Source of the DNA: Adineta steineri
Taxonomy: Eukaryota > Rotifera > Eurotatoria > Adinetida > Adinetidae
NCBI GenBank assembly: GCA_905250115.1
Contig: CAJNOI010000031.1
Span: 557,379 to 621,378 of the forward strand
Direction: 5' to 3'
DNA length: 64,000 nucleotides
Below, in pieces: positions 1 through 11,800 of the stretch; within the stretch, counting starts at the first letter, position 1; the number at the start of each line of letters is the position of its first letter. The notes beneath the pieces are model-generated. The model saw only the letters and a program-made list of their open reading frames with translations, did not search any database and was not told where the DNA came from. The translations under genes were made by a program, and so were the position numbers.

Positions 1-1793
1 AATATTTACATTCACATGGTCATAAGAAAGTTTATGTTGCATTACCATATTCATTAAAACATCATAGACATGATCAAAATTTTTCGGAATCGAAATCTTT
101 ACGTGATCTTGAACGTAAAAATTTACTTGTTTATACAAATCGTATGTCTAAACAAACAAATAAACCAGGTTCATATACACATATAAGTGAAATGTTAAAA
201 TTTTCACAAAAATCTAAAGGACATTTAATAACAAATGTTTCATTAAAAGATGTTATACTTGATTTTACTATTTATAAGCATATACTTGAAGAAAGAGTTA
301 TACGATATCGTTTTCAAAATGATAAGTAAGAATTTGTTTTTTTTCTATATAAAAATACAATGGTTGATTCTTTTTATGTTTAGTTTTCAACCATTATTAG
401 TAACAATTGTTAGCGGTGATGATGGAAATGATTGTGAAACACATTATCCATTATGTCCTTACGGTAAAAAATGTACATATGGTTCAAAATGCAAATATTT
501 TCATATTGAACGTCGTTATCAAAATCCATTATCAATAACTGAAAGTCTTCAAATGAAAGCACGATTAGAAAAATCGAAATTACAACATCAATTATCAAAT
601 CCATCAATGATGCCAGTTCTAGTTAATAATAGTAAAAAAAACCTATTTCTATTTATTAGATATTTACAAAAAAAATTAAATTTTTCCTTTAGCATTTAAT
701 CATACAAAATCAGGTCCAGATCATTTACGTATGTATAATGAACGACAATCACCAGTATCATTTTATCCTGTTATGGAACAAAGTCTTGTTGATGATGCAC
801 GTACTGCATATGAATATGGTTTACCGTCGACACCAACCACACCAAATGATTTTTCATTTGTTGATCAACGTGTTCCAATTCAACAACAAACAAGACAAAC
901 ACATCGTAGCTGGTTTGGTACACCAAATCAACAACATTCATTTCTTAATAGAACATTCTCAATGCCACAACAACAACAATCAAATGTATTTTCGAATAAT
1001 GATTCTCAACGTATGATGGAAGAACAACAACAAATGGCAGCTGCAATGCTTATGCATCAGCAGCAGCAAAATTGGGCTAGACAGCAACAACAACAGATGT
1101 TTCCTATGCAACAACAACAACAACCACAACAATTCGAACAGGTAGTAAGTCAATATCAGGATTTTATGTACTTCTTAACCTTGGTAGTTTTTCAAAGATA
1201 AACGAAATAAATTCAGTTATAAGACTTTATCGAAAATAAGAGCTATTATTTAGAATTGGATCAATTTCATGATTAAACTCATATTCGACATATGTTTAAT
1301 CTTACTATTGTAATAACTAAAGCATAAAAACATCTGTTGATGAAATTCTATGATTAAAGTAGTGCATTATTTCATTTTGTCTAAAAGTTTTATTTTTTTA
1401 AAGAATGTTCTTCGTCTTTTGTCAATGCTTACATTACAACAACAGAATAATATGATGAATAATCCTAATAATCAACATATATCATCTGTTAATAATGCAA
1501 TGATGCCACCTATGACAAATCAATCAGCACAACAGCAACAACAACAACAGCAACAAGAAAATCAATTTGATTGTTGTTCAGTAAATAGTCAACAAGGTTT
1601 AGCTGATAAAATTCAGGCTGTACGTCATCTTTGGGAATCAGAAAATCAACATGCAAATTCATCTGCATATGTTCATCAAATGCCAAATTATAATCAACAA
1701 CAAACATCATCTGGTATTGATCCAACTTTATATAATCATATGAATACAACATTTCAACAAACAGCAACACAAGGTTTCGTTCAATTTCAATAA
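1..1793 (+). CDS. Regnase/ZC3H12-like CCCH zinc-finger protein, 5' end cut by window edge
   Basis: The family is ZC3H12 (Regnase), endoribonucleases that destabilise mRNAs through an NYN/PIN domain followed by one CCCH zinc finger. Four exons are visible, with introns near 326-383, 632-692 and 1142-1445, and the stop is at 1791-1793. The first exon (from base 3) encodes the end of the NYN domain (motifs LRDLERKNLLVYT and ILEERVIRYRFQND). The zinc finger follows at about 445-510 with CPYGKKCTYGSKCKYFH, nearly identical to the family signature. The tail is low-complexity and Gln-rich, with long CAA/CAG runs at 960-1135 and 1430-1560. The sites where family members carry catalytic acids read YTH (for YDD) and TNV (for SND), so the nuclease may be inactive. 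The first catalytic Asp lies outside the window. Family assignment is secure; loss of activity is inferred. Confidence 0.88.
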
Positions 1794-3036
1794 TAGATAA
1801 ACAGGAAGGGGAAGGCTTGGATCTCTTCATCTGTCTTTCAGTATATTTCTGTCTTTATGTTTCCTATTTATTTATTTGTACAACCACATACATTCTTAGT
1901 ATGTATCCGTGTGTGTGTGCGTGCGTGTGTGTTTTTCATTTCTATTTCTTTCTTTCTTTGACACTTAGTGAACATTTTTCATGTATCTATGTAAGTTTGT
2001 GCATTGTTGTTGTAAATAGAGAAGAAAAAGAAGAAGAAACTATTTGAAAATTTGTCGCGTTGTGACACATATATAGCATAAAATATGTATTTCGTCTTTT
2101 ACTCTTTATTGTGTATGTACGGTTTTCTTGTATGTAGTTAGGTCAAATGTATATTCTGCTCGCACTGCGAACAACATTACTCTGGTTTTTTTGTTATATT
2201 GTTTTGATTTCTTTTTTTTTTGTTTTGCTTTTTGTTTTTTTTTGCCCATATTTTCTAACTTATTCAAATATACATCGATTCATTCACATTGTATATCAAT
2301 TGTTTTCGCGTCTTGTCATTAAGATAACGTATATATATGTTACTATTAATTTTTGTAATTTGGATTACGAAAATTAATATGAAATCGTGTGAACATTTGT
2401 AGGATTTCTTTTTTTCATCATTAAATGTCATTTTTGGAAATTTTCTTATTTTCTTCGGACTTTCATCTTAGACGGTAATGATGAAAAATATGCCGTAATG
2501 TTGCTTAACTTTTTTCTTTGAATTCAGTCATGAAGAAATTATCGCCAGAAGCAATGAATGAAAATAGTTTTTCATAATTTCAAACAAAGAATAATAAGTA
2601 TGAACTAATCATTCGCACTGATATCTTATTCGACGAGATTAAATTTCTATTGATTATATTTTCAGCATGATTAATAGTCAAGTCTATCGTCTTTAATCTT
2701 TATTAATTGTTTAAGACAATACATTGAAGAATAAACAGTAAATACAATTAATAAGTTCATTGTGGTAATGTTTCTCGATTGAAAATGACATTTTTTATGT
2801 TATCTGACACTTGCGAAATTATTATGAAATTATTCATTGCTTATTTTTATTATTCAAAAATAAGATAAACATGAATTCCAACAGACGAGTTATTACATAA
2901 TTCAGTAAGTTTATTATGAAATTATTTAAAATGAATGAATCGATAGGAAAAGAGATGATTTCCTAATGCCTCCTGTTTAGTTTATTTCCATGATCGATTG
3001 GTTTCTTTTTTCTGTATTTACAAAAAACAAAGTTTG
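1794..3036. other. Intergenic region between convergent genes
   Basis: This holds the 3' flanks of the ZC3H12-like gene and of YJU2, which point at each other. It contains a GT-rich stretch at about 1909-1932, T-rich runs around 2210-2245 and several AATAAA-like motifs. No open frame with family resemblance or splice structure was found. Confidence 0.6.
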
Positions 3037-4259
3037 TTAAGAACTATCATCATCGTCGTCGTCGTCGTCGTCGTCGTACGATGCAAGAAGCGAAGTAAGA
3101 CCAGCTGATGGTTTTGAAACAGGGTCACTTGTTGTTGTTGGTTTCTTCTTGATTATCATAGCTAAAGAACTTTTTGGTGCTGGTCGTTTAGCATTATTGG
3201 GTTGACCAAATGAAACAGTTGTCTAATAGATTACAAAATAAAGATTATGAAAATAAAAATTGTAATTTAACTTACTTTTGGTTTTGTTGATAATGGTAAT
3301 ATTTCTTCCGTATTTTCTTCGATTTCTTCAGTTTCAACATCATTATCATTGATTGGCATCGTTGATTTTCCGAATGCTCGTCTAGAAATATTCAAACAGT
3401 TGGCTATGGATTGTTTAGAAATAGAATAAATATACCGAATTTCAGCTTCATCTTCGTCTTCTTCAAGTTGTTTTTTTAATAATGCAAATTGCTTATCTTC
3501 TACACGCTTTTGATTTAACATTTGTTCAATTTCAATAGCCGCATGTCGAGCATTTAATTCTTTAATATCTTCAAGTGCTTCAATAGCAGCCATTTCTTGT
3601 CGAGAATCACGTGTTCGATTTTCCAATAACTACAAATTTTATGGTTATTAAATATAATAATTATCAAATTATCTCTTCTTACCTTCATTGGATTGAGAGC
3701 TTCTTCTTCAGCTACTTTTGCTGCTTCTTCTTTGGCTTGTTTTTCAGCAAGACGAATGGATTCAAAATTTCGTATTGCTCCATGTTCTAGTTCATAATCA
3801 CCATTTGCTGGATCAGTCTATTAAAATTAACTTTAGAAATAAAATATTTCGAATTTTTTAGTATAATCTTACCTTAAATGTTATTTCACGTAAACATTTG
3901 GTACATTTTATATAAAAACGATAGATTTGCATACCCAAATATGTTTCACCCATGACATCTTCTTTTCGAGCATTGAATTTTTTACCTTTATAAATATATT
4001 CACCACATGTTTTGCATCTATTTAAGAAAATAAAAATTAAAGATTAGAAAATAATAGAATTCATTTATAGATTTCTTACCTCATATTACATGGAGCCATT
4101 AAACGAATGCTAAATTGACTGTTTTTTGCACGTTTAGCACGAGGGATTTTTGATGGATCAAAATCCGGTGGATAATATTTCTAAATATAATTAATAGGAT
4201 TAGTTTATGAATTAAAAAGAATTTTATTTACTTACATTTAAGACTTTACGTTCAGACAT
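3037..4259 (-). CDS. YJU2: Pre-mRNA splicing factor YJU2 (CCDC94/CWC16 family)
   Basis: YJU2 joins the spliceosome around the first catalytic step and helps branching. The complement strand reads [20 protein letters not shown] at the start, followed by [20 protein letters not shown] and then [18 protein letters not shown]. These are the family hallmarks, including the paired CxxC zinc-binding motifs. Then come [12 protein letters not shown] and [13 protein letters not shown], followed by a charged coiled coil. Seven exons are separated by short introns; three read closely are 3223-3275, 3382-3436 and about 3632-3683. The C-terminus ends in ten consecutive Asp codons, mostly pure GAC repeats, then Ser-Ser-stop. 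The start is at 4257-4259 and matches the conserved family N-terminus. Neighbouring TRIP12 lies upstream on the same strand about 1.6 kb away. Confidence 0.95.
3049..3077 (-). repeat. Trinucleotide repeat encoding poly-Asp
   Basis: A run of GTC/ATC units on the plus strand reads as GAC/GAT codons on the complement and forms the acidic C-terminal tail of YJU2. Pure GAC units are prone to slippage, so the tail length may vary between alleles. Confidence 0.85.
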
Positions 4260-5878
4260 TGTTTGAAATCAAGTAATTCTTCACTGACAGTGATGAAGGT
4301 GAACTTTCGAAATATGTATTAGGAAATAATCAACCAAACGGAGAAAATTTTCTATTGGATGCTAGATCGCCAATCAATATCAAAGGAATGAGCGACATCA
4401 TCTACATTTACGTCGTTATACTAGAAAAGTTAATACTATATTTTTGAAAAATGTATTATATATTCAAAACAATTTTACGAGTATAATAAAGTAAATGTAT
4501 ATATCAAAGTTTAATTTGATTGGTGTAAATCTCAAATGAATTAAGTACAGCAACATTTCAATCTAGGTTTTGATTGATAGTTTTATAGATTTTCAATAAT
4601 GTGAAGTATTGATATACATTTAATTATTTCTATTTCACCGGAAAATACGATATTATTTATAGGATATCCTATTAAAGTTCCGAGAAATGTTGATACAAAT
4701 AAGTAATATTATATTCTGTATATATTCAATAAATGACAAAGGCTATTACGTTTTCGAAAAAAAAATATTGAACACAGTAATTAACATTATTGTACTTTTT
4801 CAAACTTTTGTTAATATTTGTGGTCAAATACACCCATCAGATAACAAATAAAAATTCCCGCCGGGTAGGCTATTGAGATCGTCAAAGACAGTTGAAAAAC
4901 GACAGTAAGAATTTTACTTCTGATGTTGAAAGCTGCAAGAAAAAAACATTGAACAACGACATATTAAATGTTGTTACATACGATTATAAAAAAAACAATA
5001 TTCAAAGAATAGGCTCATTGATTCTTGGTTAAGATATTCAATATTGTCATCGTCGAATATTTCTTCTAAATACTTGTCCTAGAACAAAGAAGAGTTGTTG
5101 TTGTTCTTATATATACATACATATATTAAAATATAAATTAAAGAATAATTTACATTTAACAAATCAAACAAAATTATTCATATCAAATTTGCAAAATCCT
5201 TCTTCATCATCGAATTCTATTCTTGATTTTTCTTAGAAACCATCATGTGATATAATTTCTGTTGATGAATGGTTACAAATAGCTATTGAAGTATAATTAA
5301 ATAAAGAAAATTCTTCAACTATATATATATATATCTTCTTTTTTTTCTTATTGTTCACTTTGATTTAAATTTCGATAAAATAGTTTATGCATCAAAGAAT
5401 ATTCAGAAGATGAACTTAATAATCATTTATTATTTGAATTTATTCTTCCATCAAATCATGATCGATTACTTGTATATCTTTTGAATAATCATTACGGTTT
5501 TTATTCTTTTATTTATTTCAAAATTCAGTATTATTTTTTATTTATATTACACCCTATTATCATGGAATTTCTGGTTGACGTCAATCAAGTCATTGATTAA
5601 ATACTTTTTTCTTATAATCAAAGAACTAGAAAAGTTCACTATTGATAAAATGAGACATACCATTCAATAATTAAATATACAGCAAACGAACAAACACATT
5701 TGTTTGTGTTTTTTTCTTTCTTAAACCATCTAATAAATATATATTTTCGTCCGGGTTTATTAAAGCGCGCAGGCAGACAATGAAAAAAGAAAAAAAAGGA
5801 AGATGAACTTATAATATATGCTTGTTTCTCTGTACAAACAAAAAGGAAAGAAAAAAAGAAGAAAAAAAAAGAAATAGT
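4260..5878. other. Intergenic region with a possible exon-like remnant
   Basis: This lies between the start of YJU2 and the end of TRIP12, both on the minus strand. Most of it is AT-rich without clear coding structure. From about 5235 to 5600 on the plus strand there are two open stretches that resemble local exons. One contains CDIISVDEWLQIAIE and the other EYSEDELNNHLLFEF, and they are separated by an AT-rich, intron-like segment near 5291-5383. The reading frame across that segment does not join cleanly and no family was recognised. It may be a decayed gene, an unrecognised small gene, or chance. Confidence 0.3.
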
Positions 5879-8800
5879 TTAAGATAATAGAAATGCATAT
5901 TGACCATCCCGTATTGCTGTTGTTAATTTTGTTTTCATAATTTCTTTTGATGAATAATCAGGTAACTTGAGATAGTTAACACAGGTCATTACACTTGGTA
6001 GAAATGAATCCGAAGTTGTATTATCATTATTATTCTCAGCAGTTTTTCGAACAACTGTTAATGGAGGATGTAGCATACGAAAACCTATTTAAAAAAAAAT
6101 AATCAAATATATTTTCTAACTATTACTAGAAACAAATCGAAATGTAGCCTATGTTAATCCCATGTCTAGTTAACAGCAAATAATATGCTTAGTACTATTA
6201 AAGAGTGGGTTGGGTGAGCGGCGCCCACCCAACATTACGATTCGCATACTCGAAAGAAGCAAATTTCTAAGATTATTTACCTCCAACGGGCAATCGAGGA
6301 CTACCAGTAACAAATTGTAAAAATGCTCTTTGTTCATCAATATCAAAATTAATCATTATATCAAAAAGCCATTTTACAGCTCGACTGTTCAAATTATATC
6401 CATGATCACAACGTGTCGATTCAAGTAAAACTTTAAGATCCCATAATTCTGTTGAACCACTACCACAAAATACTTGATGAAGCTAAAGTAGAAGATTGAA
6501 TTAGAAAAAAAATGATTATATTTATCGATTAAACATACTTCATCTGGATAAAAGCATTTCAAATGATGTATAGGAAATATCGAATTAAATCCATCTCGAA
6601 ATGATTCGAATTGTCGTCGAACACCTTCAACTAATGTCCAATATACAACTAACTAAAAACGAAAATTTATTAGATTTCTTTCTTAATTGTTTAACTTACA
6701 TTAACATATTGATCAAGATTTTGAATTGTAACTAAACAATCTCTTCCACCTTTTTTCAATTCAATATTAGGATAGCCAGGTAATGTAAATACAAGTGCTA
6801 AATCATCGATTTTACAACCATCTAGGAATAATTTGTCATCATTTTCATCAAAAATATTTGAACTTGGTGAACTGTCTAAAAGTGTATCATCTTTAGATTT
6901 CAAACGTTTCTTATTATTTAATTTATTTGTTGTTATTTGTTGATTTAAAATTTGATTTTGTGATATTAATTTATCACGAATATGAACAACTGCTTGTAAT
7001 TTCTTAAATTGTTCATAAATATTTATATCAATATGAATAAGATCTTCAAGATTTAAACTATCTTCTTCACCTAACATCCATTTATAAAATACAATACTAA
7101 ATGGCATATCGATCTAGAAATATATTTCATTAAATTTCGATATTTCAAATAAATAAAAATTCTATTTTTACCATTCTCGAATCTAACAATGCTTTAGCCA
7201 TAAATTTTCCAAGAAATTTAAATTTTTGTCGAACTTTTGTTATAATATTTGCTTTAGCATTACGACCAAGTGGTGCTGGATAAAGACCATGACGAGTATC
7301 AACATATTCAGGCATAGGTGTATCTTTATCTAAATCAAAATTTTTAAGTTTTAAATCCAATAGACAAGTAATATTGATACAATCATCTATCGAAAGAAAA
7401 GGTATCTTCAGGGGCGTAACCCTAGTTTTTCTATTTCAATGGTCAGAAAAAGTGAACTTTCTGGAAGCAGGGGGGCGGGGGCGCAAACCCCTTTTTTCCT
7501 ATTAGTTTTTGGAAGCGGAGGGGGGGGGGGGTATGCGCCCCACGCGCCCCCTACTTACGCTACTGGGCTAATCAACTTCTATAATCACTAAGGAAGAAAA
7601 TATCAAACCTTTGTTTGAATCGAAAATTTTGTCAGTTCTCCATAATTCACAACCATTTTTTTGTAATTCTTTCGATAATAATGCATAGGCTTCTAATGTT
7701 GGTCCAAGACCAAAACCAACCTATAATAAGAAACAAAAAATAAAACTAAATAAGTTTAGTTATGAAAATTTTACTTCATCTTCATATTGAACTTCTAAGA
7801 AATGTTTTGAATTCCAATTATCAAGTATTTTTTCCATTTCCGCAAGAATATTTCCTCGTGATAATTGTACTTTTTTTCTTTCAATTCTTGGTATAACAGA
7901 TTGTCTATCTGTTTGATCATTATTATGTTGTTGTGTTAACATATCGGAACTATCTAAAAGTCTTTGCATAGCACGTTCACGATCAAATGCACATGGATAG
8001 AAAATCATTTGTCGTGTTTCAAATGGAAATAAAAATGAACATGTATAACCCATTTCTGTTATCCATGACGGTATATGTCCCATCATAATAACAACGGGAT
8101 CTTGTAATTGTCTATTGACTTTTGATGTTAATTTTGATGATAAATATTCACTTTTTGATATTAATGTTAATGATGTATTATGATGATTTAACATTGTATT
8201 TGTATGAAAATAAAGATCATACCAATAAAGATTTAAACTATTTAATATATGAAGTAATGATATAGCATTTAAAGATAGATCATTTATTGTTAATATCGAT
8301 GATATTGATTCATTTAAAGCAGATGTTAATAGAGATTTTGTTTTTGAACATTGTCCATTTATCCATAATTCATCAATGGTTGGAGAAGCTGATGAACGTT
8401 TAGGAGTTTTTATTGTTTTCTTTGAAGATTTCGATGATGTACTTTGTGTATTATCAGTAGCATGTCGAAAACGATTCGATAATGTTGTACTACTAGCTGC
8501 ACCTATTTCTGTACTAATAGCAGGTACAGTTGATGACGAGTTTGTTAATTGACGATAATGAATTGTATGTACACGTGTCCAAATTGTAGATGATGAAAGT
8601 ACGGATTCATCAACATCGGTTTCAGATTCACCATCACTTAAATGAAATAATAAAATTTATTCAAAACAAAAAAACAAAATAACATTTTACATACGTTGTT
8701 TTTTGTGTTGAAGTACTATACGTTCGAATAGCTTGATATAGCGTCATATTATGTGGAATAAGATGATCATTAATTAAAAATTCAAGTCGCATTGATGATG

Positions 8801-11800
8801 AATGAGCAAGAACATTAATAACATCTTCAGCATCGGATTCATTTGATACTTCACTTTCATCATCATCATCAAGTGTATCCGATTGATCATTCGATTCACT
8901 ACTAGCAACACCACGTAAAAGTAAATATTTTTCAAGTGCTGATACAAGTGCAAATGGATCAATTTTCACCGGTCCACTATTCCATTGTTTCAATGTTTTG
9001 CATTGTGGATGTCGAACAAGATTGCACTTTAATTGATGAGTTGATATTAAACGGAGAGCTGAATTATGAGTTGGTCGACCAGCAATATCATTTACTCGAA
9101 TAGGAAACTGTTCAAGTTGATTAATACATCCATGTAATTTACTAATTAAAGAATTTAATATATTCTGATTAATTTTTCCATTATTATTATTATTTATTTG
9201 TGTATGATATAAATCAATAATAAATTGTTTTAAATCTTTTTCATCTTGATTTTCATCAGGTATACTCATAAATATATTTAAAAATAATATTAATCGTTCT
9301 AATCGATCATTTGGTAATGATATATCATCAGTTAAATATTGAAATAATTTCGTTATTAAACCACTATGTACCATTTCAAAAGGTGTTACATCACCTTTAG
9401 CAATAATATTTGCTATATCACGTAATGCTTTACCATTTTCAATTGAATCTTTTCCAACATGTAAGATATCAACAGCTGAAGCTAAACGATTTATTATTTG
9501 TAGAGCAATATTTGAATTTGATGAATTATTTGAGAAATATGTTGTACGAAACGTTTTTGCTTGATTTTGTATCCATTCTTTTAATTTCAGTTTTTCTTGT
9601 GATGATAATGTTATTGAACTTTGTTGTTGATGATGAAAAATTGATCGAGATAAACTACTTGATATCATTAATGAAGCAGCTGCTGGTGCACTTGATGCAT
9701 ATGGATAGGATGGTTGTTGTACATATGCTGTTGGAACATAGATTGGTGTACTTGGACGTGGTCGGCTACCAGTTGGTAAAGTATAATAAGTAGATGTATC
9801 AGTAACACTTGTTGGTCGAAAGAAACCTGAACCAATACCAGCACCACCACCACCACCACGTGTAGGACGAATACGTACTGAAGTTGATTCTGGAGGAGTT
9901 GATGATGCCATTTCTTCTAACATTGAACGTGTTGATGATTTAATACGTGAAGATGATGTTGTTGTTGAAGTACGACCACCTCCACGTTGTGAACGTGTTT
10001 CAACTTTAGTTGGATTTGATTCGCTTTGATAACGACGTGATGATGTTGTACCACGATATGGAAATGATTGAGTTTTAGGATGAAGTTGTGTTGCAGCACC
10101 ACGATGTGTTGGTGGAGGATCATTACTATATGTATGCATTTGTTGTTCATCGAAAGATTCACTAAGTGCAGGAATAGTTGATGTTGAAGAATTTTCTTGA
10201 ATATGAGGAAGATCAAGTTGACTTTGAGTTGTTGTTGGATTTTGAACAGGTTGTGAACTTGATAAATTTGATGATGATGCTATACCAAGACCAATAAGAA
10301 TTTCAATTTGATGAACAACACCTTCACGATAGAAATAAACAGAAAATATATCCGGTAATTTTCTCATAAGTATTTGTGAAATTTGTAATGCACTAATAAC
10401 AATTTTATAATCAGATGATGCAAGCATTGAAGCAATATGTGACGATATAGATTGTTGTTTTAAAATTGTTTCAAGTAACTCCGATGATGAATAATATATC
10501 ATACGAAGTAATGATTGTAAACAACGATGTTTTACAGCTGGACCAGCTGATGTATTATAAACTTCATAAAGTGTCGTAAATAATGATTGAATAAATGCAT
10601 TATATAATTCACTATTATCTTTTAAAACTTCTGTACGAGGATCGATTGGATTAGTTGTTGTTGTTGTTGTTGTTGCTGTTGTTGAAGGAGAATTTTCTGC
10701 TGATTCTTCTATTGAGAGTGATGGTGATGGTGATGATGGTTGAATAGGATCAGGTGAATTTGGATTAGCAATTCGTCTTATAAAACGAGCTTGATTAGTT
10801 TCTTCATTGATTTGTTGTAATTGTTGTAAATCAAGAAGATAATGTCGACCAGATATAACTAATTGAACTTCTTCTTCATGTTGTTGCCAAGCTTGTTCAA
10901 TTGCTTGAGAATCTTGAAATGAATATGGACATAATTGTCCTAAATAAAAGAATTTTTTTCTAAAGGTTCAAAAAATCAATTAAAAACAAACCTTGATCAT
11001 CTTGCCAATGCCATAAAATATAACTATTTGAATTAACATCATATCCTTTACCACCTTGAAATAATTGATCAATTTGAAATAATGGTTCATCCGATGGTAA
11101 TCTTGGCATCATTTCACCAATTAAAGAAACAATTTCATACAATTCTTGTGGTGTATGTAAAATTAGTTCAATATTATTTGTTTGTTGTATTGATGTCATA
11201 CTTGTTAGCGTTTCATTTGTTGGTAATGTAGCTGATTTATATGTTATAGATTTTTTTGTTGTTGATGTTTTACCTTCAGCTGAACCAGTTAAAAGACACA
11301 TTAATGTTTCGGCTATATTCATTTTAAGTAATGTCATAGCAAGTGTTGGACAATAAGCAGCAAATATATGTAACATATGAATAATACTAACAAATGTTGT
11401 ACTATTTAATAATGATGGTTGAACAATAATCATTGTTTGCATTGTTTTAAGTAATTCTTGTGATGCTATTTCACATAATATTGTTGAATCATTATGAAAA
11501 TTTTCAACTAAACGTGTAAATATTGAACAAATATGTTCAATAGTTTTTTTATCATCCGAACGTAAACGATTTGATAAATTTTCTAAATGTTCACGAATAT
11601 ATTTAAAATCATTACGTGTTAATATATGTATACAACAATTTGCAACTATAGCAAGTGCTTTATGTTGAGATGTCATCGAAAAAAAATCAATATATTCAAG
11701 ACAAGCACTAATACCATCCTATTTAGGGAAAAAAATTATAAGAATTATTTTAATATTTTCTTGTATATACTTACAGCAATAAGAATTTGTTTTGCATTTC

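Noticed and set aside
1142..1445. Possible end of the ZC3H12-like gene at the stop near 1201.
   Set aside because: The Gln-rich frame resumes after a good acceptor at 1445 in the same phase, so a 304-base intron explains it better than a stop.
9410..9793. 127-codon plus-strand frame inside TRIP12.
   Set aside because: Antisense shadow of a long TRIP12 exon with low-complexity codons.
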